DNA of 64,000 nt from Pantoea sp. alder81. GTDB taxonomy: Bacteria > Pseudomonadota > Gammaproteobacteria > Enterobacterales > Enterobacteriaceae. Below the pieces are notes generated by a model that was not told the origin of the DNA, did no database searches, and worked only from the letters and a program-made list of their open reading frames with translations. Of this stretch, positions 34,585-43,317 are shown piece after piece. Numbering within the stretch: the stretch's first letter is position 1; each line of letters opens with the position of its first letter. The stretch is taken from contig NZ_JAIUDA010000011.1 of assembly GCF_020179835.1 (NCBI RefSeq), positions 55,200 through 119,199 of the forward strand, read 5' to 3'. The position numbers and the translations under genes are program-made.

Positions 34585-35648
34585 TAAGCCTGTCCTCCGA
34601 AATCAGTAGAAAAGTCGAGCATGATTTTGCCGCTCATGGGTTTACCGTTCAGATCAGAAACGGCACTGGCATAAACGTCGGCGTCACCCTGTACGGCGAT
34701 GAGTGCGGAGAGATCGATCTTTCCGGCTTCAAACAGCCGGGTCGCCTGCGCCCATTCCACCCCTGGCCATGCCCCGGAGTAGTTCATCCAGCTGCCCAGC
34801 ACCTTCAGCTCTTTTCGCAGGATATGCCCAAAGGTAGTGCTGCTCAGGTTAAGATCTTTATGAAGTGTGCCAATCAGCCCAACCTGCGCGTGGGGTCCGG
34901 CAATCTGGATGCTGAGTTCGACAGTCTGTGGTGCACCGGCCGTTTCCAGGATTAGCTGGTCAAAACGGCGATTATTCATCTCGCTACGAATGTCACTTGC
35001 CGTCATTTCCGCGCTGTTAAACACGTAATCCGCGCCCAGACGCTTCGACAGCGCTAATCGTTCCGGATTGATATCAATAGCGGTCACCGAACGGGCGCCC
35101 AACGCTTTGGCACATTGCATCGCCAGTAGACCGATGGTGCCTGCGCCAACGATAATTACCTCTTTATCGCGGCAGCCACCTGCCAGCTCAATGGTATGCA
35201 GGCTGACCGTCATCGGTTCAAAGAAGGCGCCTTCAATGGGAGAAGTGTTGGACGGTAAGCGGAACAGATTCTGACGAGGGACCACTATGTATTCCCGGTT
35301 ACCACCATCGCTGCGTGAACCTATGAAGCTGTAATGCTTACACTGTGACCACAACTGTCGATTGCACTCTTCGCAATCAAAGCAGGGTTGTAACGGCACG
35401 CAGGAGACCAGGTCACCCGCCTCTAAGTCACTCACGCCAGCACCGGTTTCGGTAACACGACCGCAGAATTCATGTCCAAGCGTAATGGGATAGAAATGCG
35501 CTCCTTCGTGGAAGATGCGCGGAATATCTGAACCGCAGAGTCCGGAGCAGATGACCTGCACCAGCACGTCATCTCTGGCTTCAATCTGAGGCAACGGCTG
35601 TTGTTCAACCGTAACGCTGCCTCCGGCGTGTATCACGACAGATTTCAT
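34584..35648 (-). CDS. gatD: Galactitol-1-phosphate 5-dehydrogenase GatD
   Basis: A 354-residue zinc-dependent medium-chain dehydrogenase that oxidises galactitol 1-phosphate to tagatose 6-phosphate. The catalytic-zinc site CSGLCGSD and GHEFCG are near the N-terminus, the four-Cys structural-zinc loop (CFDCEECNRQLWSQC) is at about 89-103, and the NAD-binding GAGTIG is at about 168-173. It is intact and lies between gatC and gatY. Confidence 0.92.
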   Translation of the reverse strand: MKSVVIHAGGSVTVEQQPLPQIEARDDVLVQVICSGLCGSDIPRIFHEGAHFYPITLGHEFCGRVTETGAGVSDLEAGDLVSCVPLQPCFDCEECNRQLWSQCKHYSFIGSRSDGGNREYIVVPRQNLFRLPSNTSPIEGAFFEPMTVSLHTIELAGGCRDKEVIIVGAGTIGLLAMQCAKALGARSVTAIDINPERLALSKRLGADYVFNSAEMTASDIRSEMNNRRFDQLILETAGAPQTVELSIQIAGPHAQVGLIGTLHKDLNLSSTTFGHILRKELKVLGSWMNYSGAWPGVEWAQATRLFEAGKIDLSALIAVQGDADVYASAVSDLNGKPMSGKIMLDFSTDFGGQA

Positions 35649-35690
35649 GAGGGTAAACTCCGGGAAGAACGGGGGACTTGCCCCCGTAGG

Positions 35691-37073
35691 TTATTTCGCT
35701 AAAGAATTACTCTGAGAAAGGGTGTTACCCGGATCAGGCTGCGGCAGCATTGCCTGACGGGCTCTGCGCCACGTCAGCGCCACGCCCAGCAGATAAACCG
35801 TGCCAATCACCACCAGCGCGGTGATATTCTGCCAGGTCAGGAACTGGATCAGCAGATAAGTTACCGGTGAACCGCCCTGGTCCATTGATGCCACCTGACT
35901 TCCGGCCTTAAGTGCGCCAGCGTTGGCGGCAAGCTGGGTATGCAGCCCGATAGTCTGGGTGGCAATCCACAGCGTCATGCCCATGATGATGATGCCTGAG
36001 ATCAGCGTGCGGAACAGGTTGCCCTGGTGCACCGCAACGGCCATGGCCACGAAGAAACCAATGGTGGCCAGGTCGCCAAACGGCAGCACGCGGTTGCCTG
36101 GCACGAACACGGCAATGAGGATAGTCAGTGGAATAAAGATCAGGCTGGCGGAAACCACCGAGGTGTGGCCCAGCAGCAGCGCCGGATCGAGGCCAATCAG
36201 AAACTCCTGACCACCAAATTTCGCCTGCAGACGTTTACGGGCCTGCTTAGCAATCGGGTTGAGGCCATCCATAATCGGTTTGATCACGCGCGGCATCAGC
36301 AGCATCACCGCGCCGGTTTTTACCGCCAGCTGCAGTACGCCCTTAGCGTCGTAGCCTGCCAACAGGCCGATCACGATCCCCATGATAAAACCGACAGTTA
36401 CCGGTTCCCCAAAGGCACCAAAGCGTTTCTGCACGTCGTCAGCGCTGAAGTGGATACGCTTCAGGCCCGGGATTTTATCAATGATAACGTCCACCAGTAC
36501 GGCCACCGGCCCCATATAGGCGGAAGAGCCGTGCGGTACCGCGATGCCATCGAGGTCGAAGTAGTTTTTGGTATCGCGGGCAAACCAGTCACCCAGTTTG
36601 TAAGCAAAGGCCGCATGCAGCACGACGCCCAGAATGCCCAGCCAGTAAGAACCGGTCGCCAGGTGCAACATCGCGCCGGTGAACGTCATATGCCAGATAT
36701 TCCAGATATCGACGTTCACCACCCGCGTCATTCGGGTGACCAGCATCAGGATGTTCACCACGATCGCAATTGGAATGGCAACCAACGCAATCTGTGACGC
36801 CCAGGTCATCGGTGACGATCCGGGCCAGCCGACATCGACCACATCGAGCCCAATCTCGAAGTTGGCCGCCATGGCTTTGGCGGCAGGCCCAATAGAGTCC
36901 AGCATCAGGCCAATCACCAGACCGATACCGACAAAACCGATGCCGATAAAAAGACCTGATTTGAAAGCATCCCCCGGTTTCATGCCTAGGCAGACGGAGA
37001 AAATGATGATCACGATCGGCAGCATCACTGTCGGGCCGAGATCAAGGATGTAACGCATGATTTCAGTAAACAT
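35691..37073 (-). CDS. gatC: PTS galactitol transporter subunit IIC GatC
   Basis: A 460-residue polytopic membrane protein that carries galactitol across the inner membrane during its phosphorylation. It has about ten hydrophobic segments and the GatC-type N-terminus (ILDLGPTVMLPIVIIIFSV). The C-terminal tail is hydrophilic. It begins 4 bases after gatB, the usual tight spacing for subunits of one permease. Confidence 0.93.
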   Translation of the reverse strand: MFTEIMRYILDLGPTVMLPIVIIIFSVCLGMKPGDAFKSGLFIGIGFVGIGLVIGLMLDSIGPAAKAMAANFEIGLDVVDVGWPGSSPMTWASQIALVAIPIAIVVNILMLVTRMTRVVNVDIWNIWHMTFTGAMLHLATGSYWLGILGVVLHAAFAYKLGDWFARDTKNYFDLDGIAVPHGSSAYMGPVAVLVDVIIDKIPGLKRIHFSADDVQKRFGAFGEPVTVGFIMGIVIGLLAGYDAKGVLQLAVKTGAVMLLMPRVIKPIMDGLNPIAKQARKRLQAKFGGQEFLIGLDPALLLGHTSVVSASLIFIPLTILIAVFVPGNRVLPFGDLATIGFFVAMAVAVHQGNLFRTLISGIIIMGMTLWIATQTIGLHTQLAANAGALKAGSQVASMDQGGSPVTYLLIQFLTWQNITALVVIGTVYLLGVALTWRRARQAMLPQPDPGNTLSQSNSLAK

Positions 37074-37077
37074 AAGC

Positions 37078-37362
37078 TTACCCCTGAAGAACGGTCAGGA
37101 TTTTGTCCCGTAATGCATCAATACCTACGCCTGAGATGAACGGCATGCCGTGTACCACAGGGATCTCGCCAAACTGGCGGTCAACGCGGGCCGTGGTACA
37201 GATCAGGTCCACGCCATCCATGTAGGTTTCGATCTCGTTTACGCGGCACTGCACGATTTCGACGGTGATGCTGTTCTCTTCGCAGAGATCTTTGATTTCT
37301 TCTGCCGCCATGGTTGAGGTGGCAACGGCGCCGCCACAGGCGACAATAACTTTACGTTTCAT
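37078..37362 (-). CDS. gatB: PTS galactitol transporter subunit IIB GatB
   Basis: A 94-residue cytoplasmic phosphocarrier. The phosphorylated residue is Cys9 in VACGGAVATSTM, the P-loop of the galactitol IIB family. It receives phosphate from GatA and passes it to the sugar bound by GatC. Length is as expected. Confidence 0.92.
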   Translation of the reverse strand: MKRKVIVACGGAVATSTMAAEEIKDLCEENSITVEIVQCRVNEIETYMDGVDLICTTARVDRQFGEIPVVHGMPFISGVGIDALRDKILTVLQG

Positions 37363-37396
37363 TCTTTTTCTCCGGGTGCAGGGTCAGGTGTTGTTA

Positions 37397-37855
37397 TCAG
37401 GCCGCCGGTGCGAGCAGGCGGTGGGTAAAGCAGTCGGCCAGTTCGCTCTCAGGCGCGCTAAGCAGACTTTCGATAAATTCAGGCTGTTGCAGTTGACCAA
37501 ACAGCGCCTTGAGCAAATTCAGCTGCTGTTCAGGATGGGTGACGACCAGCGCGATAATCAGCTCGGCGCCAATCGTGCCGTCATCGTCTGCCTGCTGAAA
37601 CTGCACTGGCGAAGCGGGACGGATGAGATAAATAGCCGGTTCAACCGCGTGTGACGCATCACAGTGCGGAATGGCAACGGCGTGTCCGTCCAGCGCGATG
37701 CCGGTTGGATAGGCAGCTTCACGTTCAAGTAGCGCAGCTGGATAGCTAGCGTGACAAATGCCGTCGCGCACCATTCTCTGGCCAATATGGTTCAGCGCCT
37801 CTTCGGCATCGACAAAGCTCAGGCCAGAAGAAACGATCAGGCGGTAGTTATGCAT
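37397..37855 (-). CDS. gatA: PTS galactitol transporter subunit IIA GatA
   Basis: A 152-residue PTS IIA of the mannitol/fructose-like type. The phosphorylated His lies in AVAIPHCDASH (about residue 76). It takes phosphate from HPr and passes it to GatB. It overlaps the end of gatZ by eight bases. Confidence 0.91.
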   Translation of the reverse strand: MHNYRLIVSSGLSFVDAEEALNHIGQRMVRDGICHASYPAALLEREAAYPTGIALDGHAVAIPHCDASHAVEPAIYLIRPASPVQFQQADDDGTIGAELIIALVVTHPEQQLNLLKALFGQLQQPEFIESLLSAPESELADCFTHRLLAPAA

Positions 37856-39143
37856 GGCTTACCTCTTTTTGCAGGTTGAGTTCAGGCTCACATCCGAAGG
37901 CGTAGTCACGCAGGACGTCCTGAATCTTGTCGATGATGAGGCTGTGAGGGTCGGCACTGAGGCTGCCATTCAGCACGCGATCGAACTGTTTAGGCAGATA
38001 CTGGCTCAGCATCCCCAGCGGGAGTTCAACGCTGTTAAGGTTTGTCATCAGCGCGTCGAATGCACTTACGATGCGTTCGTTTGGCCAGTAGTAACGAATG
38101 CGGTCGGAGAGGCTGTAGTGAATGTCCACCAGCGAATCGGAGAACGCCGGGCGATAGTATTTTTTCCAGTACCCCGGCTCATTCAGCATCACCTGATCAA
38201 TGACCGCGAGGATACGGCTCTGCTTTTCTGGAGCAATCAGCGTTTTTTCAATTTCAGCCAGCGCAAAGATGGCTTCGCGCAGCGCGAACGTCAGTGCCGG
38301 TCCAACTTTCAGAATGGCGAAATGATCTTTCACCAGCGCGCGATAAGCTCCCCGGGTCTGATAGTCAGTGGAGTGGGCTTCATACACGACGGGTGTTGAC
38401 TCGATAAACTTGCTGAGTTCACGGGCTTCAGCCGGGGCGTAGTGGATAACGCTGCTGTGATCGAACTCTACGCCCGGCTGTACTACCAGTCCGATAATAC
38501 GACCAATTGCGTCGTCTAAACCGGCGGCATGAAACGCTTTATGATGTATTTCCAGCGTGTGGGCTGCGTCTTCAGGACGGGTCACGTGCACCTCGTTAAT
38601 GGCGTGAGCTTCACCACCCGGTACAGGAACTTCGGTGCCGATGATATAGGTCAGCGCAGCTTTCTGCTCAGCGGTGGCTGTTTCTTCCGCCACACGACAT
38701 AGTTCAGCGGCTCGCTGCGCAACTACCTCCGGCGGTAATGGAACCGGGTCATCCGCGCAGGACATTGAGGCATCGAGGTGGATCTTGCTGAAGCCCGCTT
38801 TCACGTACTCCGCAATCAATACGCGGGATTTTTCCATTGCCGGTTCTGCTTTCTCACCCTGCCAGACATTGGGGCCAAGATGATCACCACCCAATATCAG
38901 ACGATCCGGCGGGAAGCCAACGCGTGCAGCAATACCCAGTACGTAGTCACGAAAATCCTCGGGCTTCATGCCGGTATAACCACCAAACTGATTGACCTGA
39001 TTGGATGTCGCTTCAATCAACACCTGACGCTGGCTGTACAGGTCAAGACGCAGTGCGGCTTCGATGACCAATGGATGCGCTGAACAGACTGAGCAGATAC
39101 CGCAATCAAGACCGTCTTTGTGCTGCTGGATGATTTTTTTCAT
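37848..39143 (-). CDS. gatZ: Tagatose-bisphosphate aldolase chaperone-like subunit GatZ
   Basis: A 431-residue protein starting MKKIIQQHKDG. It is the non-catalytic partner required for activity and stability of GatY. Family segments GICSVCSAHPLVIEAAL, NQVNQFGGYTGM, GGDHLGPN and STDYQTRGAY are all present. I chose the ATG at 39143, preceded by GGAGG, over a longer frame that starts at 39176, because E. coli GatZ begins here. It is the first gene of the operon, unlike E. coli, where gatY comes first. Confidence 0.92.
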   Translation of the reverse strand: MKKIIQQHKDGLDCGICSVCSAHPLVIEAALRLDLYSQRQVLIEATSNQVNQFGGYTGMKPEDFRDYVLGIAARVGFPPDRLILGGDHLGPNVWQGEKAEPAMEKSRVLIAEYVKAGFSKIHLDASMSCADDPVPLPPEVVAQRAAELCRVAEETATAEQKAALTYIIGTEVPVPGGEAHAINEVHVTRPEDAAHTLEIHHKAFHAAGLDDAIGRIIGLVVQPGVEFDHSSVIHYAPAEARELSKFIESTPVVYEAHSTDYQTRGAYRALVKDHFAILKVGPALTFALREAIFALAEIEKTLIAPEKQSRILAVIDQVMLNEPGYWKKYYRPAFSDSLVDIHYSLSDRIRYYWPNERIVSAFDALMTNLNSVELPLGMLSQYLPKQFDRVLNGSLSADPHSLIIDKIQDVLRDYAFGCEPELNLQKEVSHA

Positions 39144-39438
39144 TTTGTCCTCCGAAAGTATGTTCATTAACATCACAATCTTTCGTTTTTAGCACAATTC
39201 CTTTCTTTTATTTATGTGATCATGATCTATATATTTTCGTATAATTTCTTTATTTTTCGTTTTCCCATGTGAAAAACTGATCGCGCGAAAAACAAAAATT
39301 AAGAATAATAATATTTAAATCATACAGTTATGAATTAGATCATATATTTCCCCAGTATTAACATCTCACTACCAATATTGTTGTTTTACTTTCTTATCCT
39401 TTCGTTTTAGGATTGAGTTTCATTTGAGAGGAATGTGT
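39144..39438. promoter_or_regulatory. gatZ-gatR control region with repeated TTTCGTTTT sites
   Basis: A very AT-rich 295-base divergent region. The motif TTTCGTTTT occurs at 39181-39189, 39255-39263 and 39400-39408, with an inverted version (CGAAAAACAAAA) at 39286-39297. This is the kind of repeated short site used by DeoR-family repressors, so these are likely GatR operators covering both promoters. A CRP-like half-site pair lies at 39215-39230. Confidence 0.6.
39215..39230. promoter_or_regulatory. Candidate CRP site
   Basis: TGTGATCATGATCTAT has a perfect TGTGA left half and a degraded right half (TCTAT for TCACA). Carbon-catabolite control of galactitol genes is known in enterobacteria, so the place is sensible; the match is partial. 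Confidence 0.4.
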
Positions 39439-40218
39439 ATGAACGCGTTTGATCGCAGAAACAGGATTGTTGATATGGTCAACAGCAGCGGAAGCCGACT
39501 GGTGACTGACATCTCTGCCGAGTTGGGCGTAACGGAGGTGACCGTTCGGGCGGACATTCGGCTGCTTGAAGAGAGGGGCCTTGTTACCCGGTTCCATGGC
39601 GGCGCCGCCAGTATTGAGGCATCGGCCAATGATGTGAACGTAATAAATACTGAAGTGAGCCTGTCTGAACGCTATGAGATCGCCGCGGATCCCAAACAGC
39701 GTATCGCCATTGCAGCCGCCAGGCTGGTGAAAGAGGGAGATACAGTGATCCTTGACAGCGGCAGCACCACCAAGTTGCTGGCTGAAGCACTGGCAGAGAG
39801 GAAAAACATTGCGGTGATCACCAATAGCCTGCCCGCAGCCACTATCCTGTCTGACAATAAAGACATCACCCTGGTGGTGTGTGGTGGCACGGTGAGACAT
39901 AAAACCGCTTCACTGCACGGGAGTATTGCTGAACTGGCTTTACGTGATGTTTCAGCCAATCTGATGTTCGTCGGGGCCGATGGATTAGACGTCGAAAACG
40001 GGATTACGACCTTTAATGAAGGGTTTGCTATCAGTGCAGTGATGGCCGCCGCGTCTAAACAAGTGGTTGTTCTGACAGACTCTTCCAAGTTTGGGCGTAA
40101 AGGATTTAATCAGGTCCTGTCGCTCGATAAAATTCATACTGTTATTACGGATGAAGATGCCCCTGCTGAAGCACTGGCTGAACTCAGAAATAAAGGTAAG
40201 ACGGTGATTGTGGCATGA
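39439..40218 (+). CDS. gatR: Galactitol operon repressor GatR (DeoR family)
   Basis: A 259-residue DeoR-family repressor starting MNAFDRRNRIVDMVN. A winged helix at about residues 6-58 (DISAELGVTEVTVRADIRLL) is followed by the sugar-phosphate sensor domain with LDSGSTTKLLA and FVGADGLD. Strong likeness to E. coli GatR, but intact, unlike the copy disrupted in E. coli K-12. The ATG at 39439 has AGAGG 7 bases upstream; earlier TTG and ATG codons are too near it. Divergent from gatZ. Confidence 0.9.
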   Translation: MNAFDRRNRIVDMVNSSGSRLVTDISAELGVTEVTVRADIRLLEERGLVTRFHGGAASIEASANDVNVINTEVSLSERYEIAADPKQRIAIAAARLVKEGDTVILDSGSTTKLLAEALAERKNIAVITNSLPAATILSDNKDITLVVCGGTVRHKTASLHGSIAELALRDVSANLMFVGADGLDVENGITTFNEGFAISAVMAAASKQVVVLTDSSKFGRKGFNQVLSLDKIHTVITDEDAPAEALAELRNKGKTVIVA

Positions 40219-40242
40219 AAGCGCCCCCGACCACCTCTCTGA

Positions 40243-41763
40243 TTAGTGAATGCTCTCATTCAGATAGCGCTTTTTGATCTGTTCTACCTCAGCATGATAG
40301 TCCTGATAGATCTGCCTGTATTGCTCATTGTTTGCAGGATCAGGCTCAATAGCTTCACCTTGCTGGGTAGTGAGCCAGTCAGGCAGCACTGTTGAGAGCG
40401 TGATCATTCCTTTAACAGACGTGGTATTGCGATAACACCAGTCTGCCTGAATAGCTGCTCCCAGTGCTGCAGCGTCTGGTACGGCCGGTCTGGTTATCGT
40501 GAGTCCGGTAATATCGGCAACCATTCCGCACCAGGCTCTGCTGTTTGCGCCGCCGCCGATAATACTCACTCTGTCGAACACCAGCCCCCTGGCATTAAAA
40601 ATCTCAATGCCCTTGCATAGATTAAACGTAACCCCTTCGACAACCGAGCGCAACAGGTGAGGCTTGGTAAAGTTAACCATCGTAATTCCTGAGATTTCCC
40701 CTCTTGCCCCCGGCAGGTTTGGCAACCGAGCGCCGTTGAGCCACGGAAACGTAAACAGCCCTTCTGCTCCGGGCCTACTCGCCATGAGGTAGTTATCGAA
40801 GTCTTTAAGGTTGATGTCCATCAACTGCCTGTACGTGTTGATAGCGTTTGTTACATTCATGGTGCTGATAAGCGGTAGCCACTCTCCGGTTGAGGAACAG
40901 AAGGCATTGATATCCTCAAACCCGCCGCAATCGATCTGTTCAGGTTGGCAGGTAGATAAGGTTCCGGACGTACCCAAACTCATCGTCACCTGCCCGAAAG
41001 CAATATTTCCTGTGCCTATCGCTGACATCATGTTATCGCCTCCACCACTGGACACCACAATACCCGGTGAAAGCCCAAGATACTCGGCAGCCTCAGCACG
41101 GAGAACGCCCTGCGCCTGATGGGAAGCAACAATTTCGGGTAATTTAGAATGCAGTTCGGGGTCTATCAGTTCCAATACCGTCGTGCACCAGGTTTTTTGC
41201 ATTGTGTTAAAATATCCGGTTCCTGATGCATCACCGGGTTCGGAGCGGAATTCGCCAGTAAGGAAGTAATTGATGTAGTCATGTGGCAGCATCAATTTGT
41301 CGATGCAATTATAATGTGCAGACTCATGCTGCTTAACCCACAACAGTTTCCCAAGCGTAAACGCCACCGGGACCTGAATGCCAATGTCGGAACAAAGGCT
41401 TCGCCCGTAAGTGATCTGATATTCTTCAATAAATCGCTTGAGCTCGGAGGTGCTTTCCGTATCACACCAAAGTTTCGCCGGACGGAGCACGGCGTCATAC
41501 TTGTCGAGAATAACCAGTCCATGTTGCTGCCCTGAAACGCCTATACCGATAATTTTATTTTGACTAACACCGGTTTTTTTCATGACATCCCACACCCCTG
41601 CCCGCATGGCAATGAGCCAGTCAGCAGGGTGTTGTTCTTTTTGTCCGGGTCTTTCATTCAGCAGAGAGTGGGCATGAAAACTGGTCGCCATAACGTGCTG
41701 GTTTTCAGCATCCCACAGCAACACTTTGGTGCCCTGTGTTCCGCAATCAATTCCAAGAAACAT
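40243..41763 (-). CDS. FGGY family carbohydrate kinase (xylulokinase-like)
   Basis: A 506-residue sugar kinase: N-terminal phosphate-binding FLGIDCGTQGTKVLLWD, GVSGQQHGLV, substrate Asp in GGGDNMMSAIGTG (about residue 242) and the C-terminal IIGGGANSRAW. Closest by eye to xylulokinases (XylB). It converges on gatR with a 24-base gap. It may let the cell use a ketopentose formed by a polyol dehydrogenase, or another ketose; galactitol breakdown itself needs a tagatose-6-phosphate kinase, which is usually of another family, so I do not assign that role. Confidence 0.8.
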   Translation of the reverse strand: MFLGIDCGTQGTKVLLWDAENQHVMATSFHAHSLLNERPGQKEQHPADWLIAMRAGVWDVMKKTGVSQNKIIGIGVSGQQHGLVILDKYDAVLRPAKLWCDTESTSELKRFIEEYQITYGRSLCSDIGIQVPVAFTLGKLLWVKQHESAHYNCIDKLMLPHDYINYFLTGEFRSEPGDASGTGYFNTMQKTWCTTVLELIDPELHSKLPEIVASHQAQGVLRAEAAEYLGLSPGIVVSSGGGDNMMSAIGTGNIAFGQVTMSLGTSGTLSTCQPEQIDCGGFEDINAFCSSTGEWLPLISTMNVTNAINTYRQLMDINLKDFDNYLMASRPGAEGLFTFPWLNGARLPNLPGARGEISGITMVNFTKPHLLRSVVEGVTFNLCKGIEIFNARGLVFDRVSIIGGGANSRAWCGMVADITGLTITRPAVPDAAALGAAIQADWCYRNTTSVKGMITLSTVLPDWLTTQQGEAIEPDPANNEQYRQIYQDYHAEVEQIKKRYLNESIH

Positions 41764-41880
41764 AGCTTCTCCAATATATAGTTATCTTATTATCCAGTTA
41801 GGGCCTGTAAGCTTGTTCTGCATGGTGTCATTTTCCTCAGAGGAGATGCCAGTTAAATAAATAGTACCTGCCGATAAAAG

Positions 41881-42285
41881 AATGGCGTTCCTGTTTGCGC
41901 GCACATCGGGCTTACACCGCAATCAGTTAACGTAACTGGCGGTTTCAAAGTCAGGGACGTGGTCAGGAACAAGCTCAGGCATTACTTGATACCGTGGGGA
42001 AGCGGGTACAGCAATGGTCTTGGTCGAAGCTGTACCTTCTTCACTCGGCTGATCCTTAAGCGAAATATTTTCTGTCCCAGTGATTGGAATCGGTGCCGGA
42101 GGAGATACAGAGGCCAAGTGCTTGTGTTGCATGATATGTTGGGTCTCAACATTTCTGGAAGAAGGGCTAAATTTTTCCGCAAATTCATGGCTAATCAGCC
42201 AAGTATACCGGAGGCGATTAAGAATTATGTAAGAGAAGTGAAAGATGGTTCAACTCCCCCTCCGGAAAAGTGTTATATTGAGTAA
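41881..42285 (+). pseudogene. panB: Remnant of panB (ketopantoate hydroxymethyltransferase), 3' part
   Basis: Joining frames reveals the C-terminal half of PanB: VPVCAHIGLTPQSVNVTGG (from 41887), then QGRGQEQAQALLDT after a shift, EAGTAMVLVEAVPSSL after another shift, SVPVIGIGAGGDT (the conserved PVIGIGAG segment), and finally GQVLVLHDMLGL to VREVKDGSTPPPEKCYIE after a further shift. One in-frame TGA follows the PSSL segment. PanB makes ketopantoate for pantothenate synthesis. The 5' half is missing, and the xylulokinase-like gene begins just beyond. Open frames on either strand here are by-products of this decay. Confidence 0.8.
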
Positions 42286-42393
42286 ATAAAGCGCCACCCA
42301 TGATGCATTCCCATTAGAAAATTCACCAAAAGAGACATCTCAGAATCCGGTACAATTAATTTAAATTAATAGGGTTTAGCTGTTAATAACATT

Positions 42394-42420
42394 GAGTCGC
42401 GAAACGTACGTTCGCGACTC
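42394..42420. repeat. Perfect inverted repeat
   Basis: Ten-base arms GAGTCGCGAA/TTCGCGACTC around a 7-base ACGTACG loop. There is no T run on the plus side. It lies beyond the 3' end of the minus-strand hydrolase gene at 42523 and may end that transcript without a classical tail. Confidence 0.5.
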
Positions 42421-42522
42421 ATGCCATCTAATATATAGAGACAGTCCAATACAATCAGGATAAAAACCGGATCTTATCACGAAAAATATATAATCAAAGG
42501 CTCTGACACCCCTGAAAATGTA

Positions 42523-43248
42523 TTATGCGGTGGGCATCCGATAATATGCGCGATGCAGTTCACCTAGAATAGTATTGAACGCGCGATTAGAAATGTTCTC
42601 ATTATATTCCATTTTCCCTGTAACATCAGCGCGCGGATAAGTAAAGGAATGTACCGCACCCCGATAGTTTATAAACATGAAGTCTGCTTCAGCTGCGGCC
42701 ATTTCTTTAGAGAAATCACCAATCTGTTCTGCCGACACGAACGGGTCGGCAGCTCCATTGAGAACCACGACTTTGGCAGGTAATTGTCCTTTCTTTGCTG
42801 GTGACAGCGTATCCAGAGTACCATGAACACTGAATACTGCCCGTATTGCAACTCCTGACCTTGCGAGTTCAAGCACACAGTGTCCACCATAGCAAAAGCC
42901 AACTGCAGCTATCTTATTGCCGTCCACTCGTGGATCGCTGGAGAGTTGTTTTAGAGCGGCTCGCATTCTATAACGTTCTTCAGGTGAATCTTTTAAGGCA
43001 TGCATAAGAGACGATGCTTCATCCGAAGATGATGGAGCCACGCCGTATAAATCGGCTACCAATACGGCGTAACCCTCACTCGCCAGGCGTTCTGCATGTG
43101 CGATGTTTGAAGCTGTAATTCCCATCATATTTGGAGCCATTACAATTCCAGGCATCGGCCTAGGGGCGTGTACATCATAAATAAATGCGCCTGTAAGCGG
43201 AGTTTTTCCGGAAGTATAATTTACATGTTCTTCAGCGAGTTGAATCAT
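42523..43248 (-). CDS. Dienelactone hydrolase family protein
   Basis: A 241-residue alpha/beta hydrolase of the dienelactone hydrolase family. The nucleophile is Cys in VGFCYGGHC, with Asp in GAADPFVS and His in AVHSFTYP completing the Cys-Asp-His triad. It would open a lactone or short ester in the cytoplasm. It lies 69 bases downstream of an SDR gene and in line with an MFS exporter, probably one operon; the substrate is unknown. Confidence 0.85.
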   Translation of the reverse strand: MIQLAEEHVNYTSGKTPLTGAFIYDVHAPRPMPGIVMAPNMMGITASNIAHAERLASEGYAVLVADLYGVAPSSSDEASSLMHALKDSPEERYRMRAALKQLSSDPRVDGNKIAAVGFCYGGHCVLELARSGVAIRAVFSVHGTLDTLSPAKKGQLPAKVVVLNGAADPFVSAEQIGDFSKEMAAAEADFMFINYRGAVHSFTYPRADVTGKMEYNENISNRAFNTILGELHRAYYRMPTA

Positions 43249-43317
43249 TCTTACAACCCTATATGAATTACGCCAAACAGACTTTACAAAATTTCAGGTA
43301 GTTAAACCGATGTTCAG

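Noticed and set aside
36027..36797. Plus-strand frame of 256 residues opposite gatC
   Set aside because: Antisense to a well-supported PTS gene, with His/Gln-rich composition typical of a shadow frame.
41923..42132. Minus-strand 69-residue frame
   Set aside because: Lies wholly on the panB remnant; the plus strand explains the sequence.
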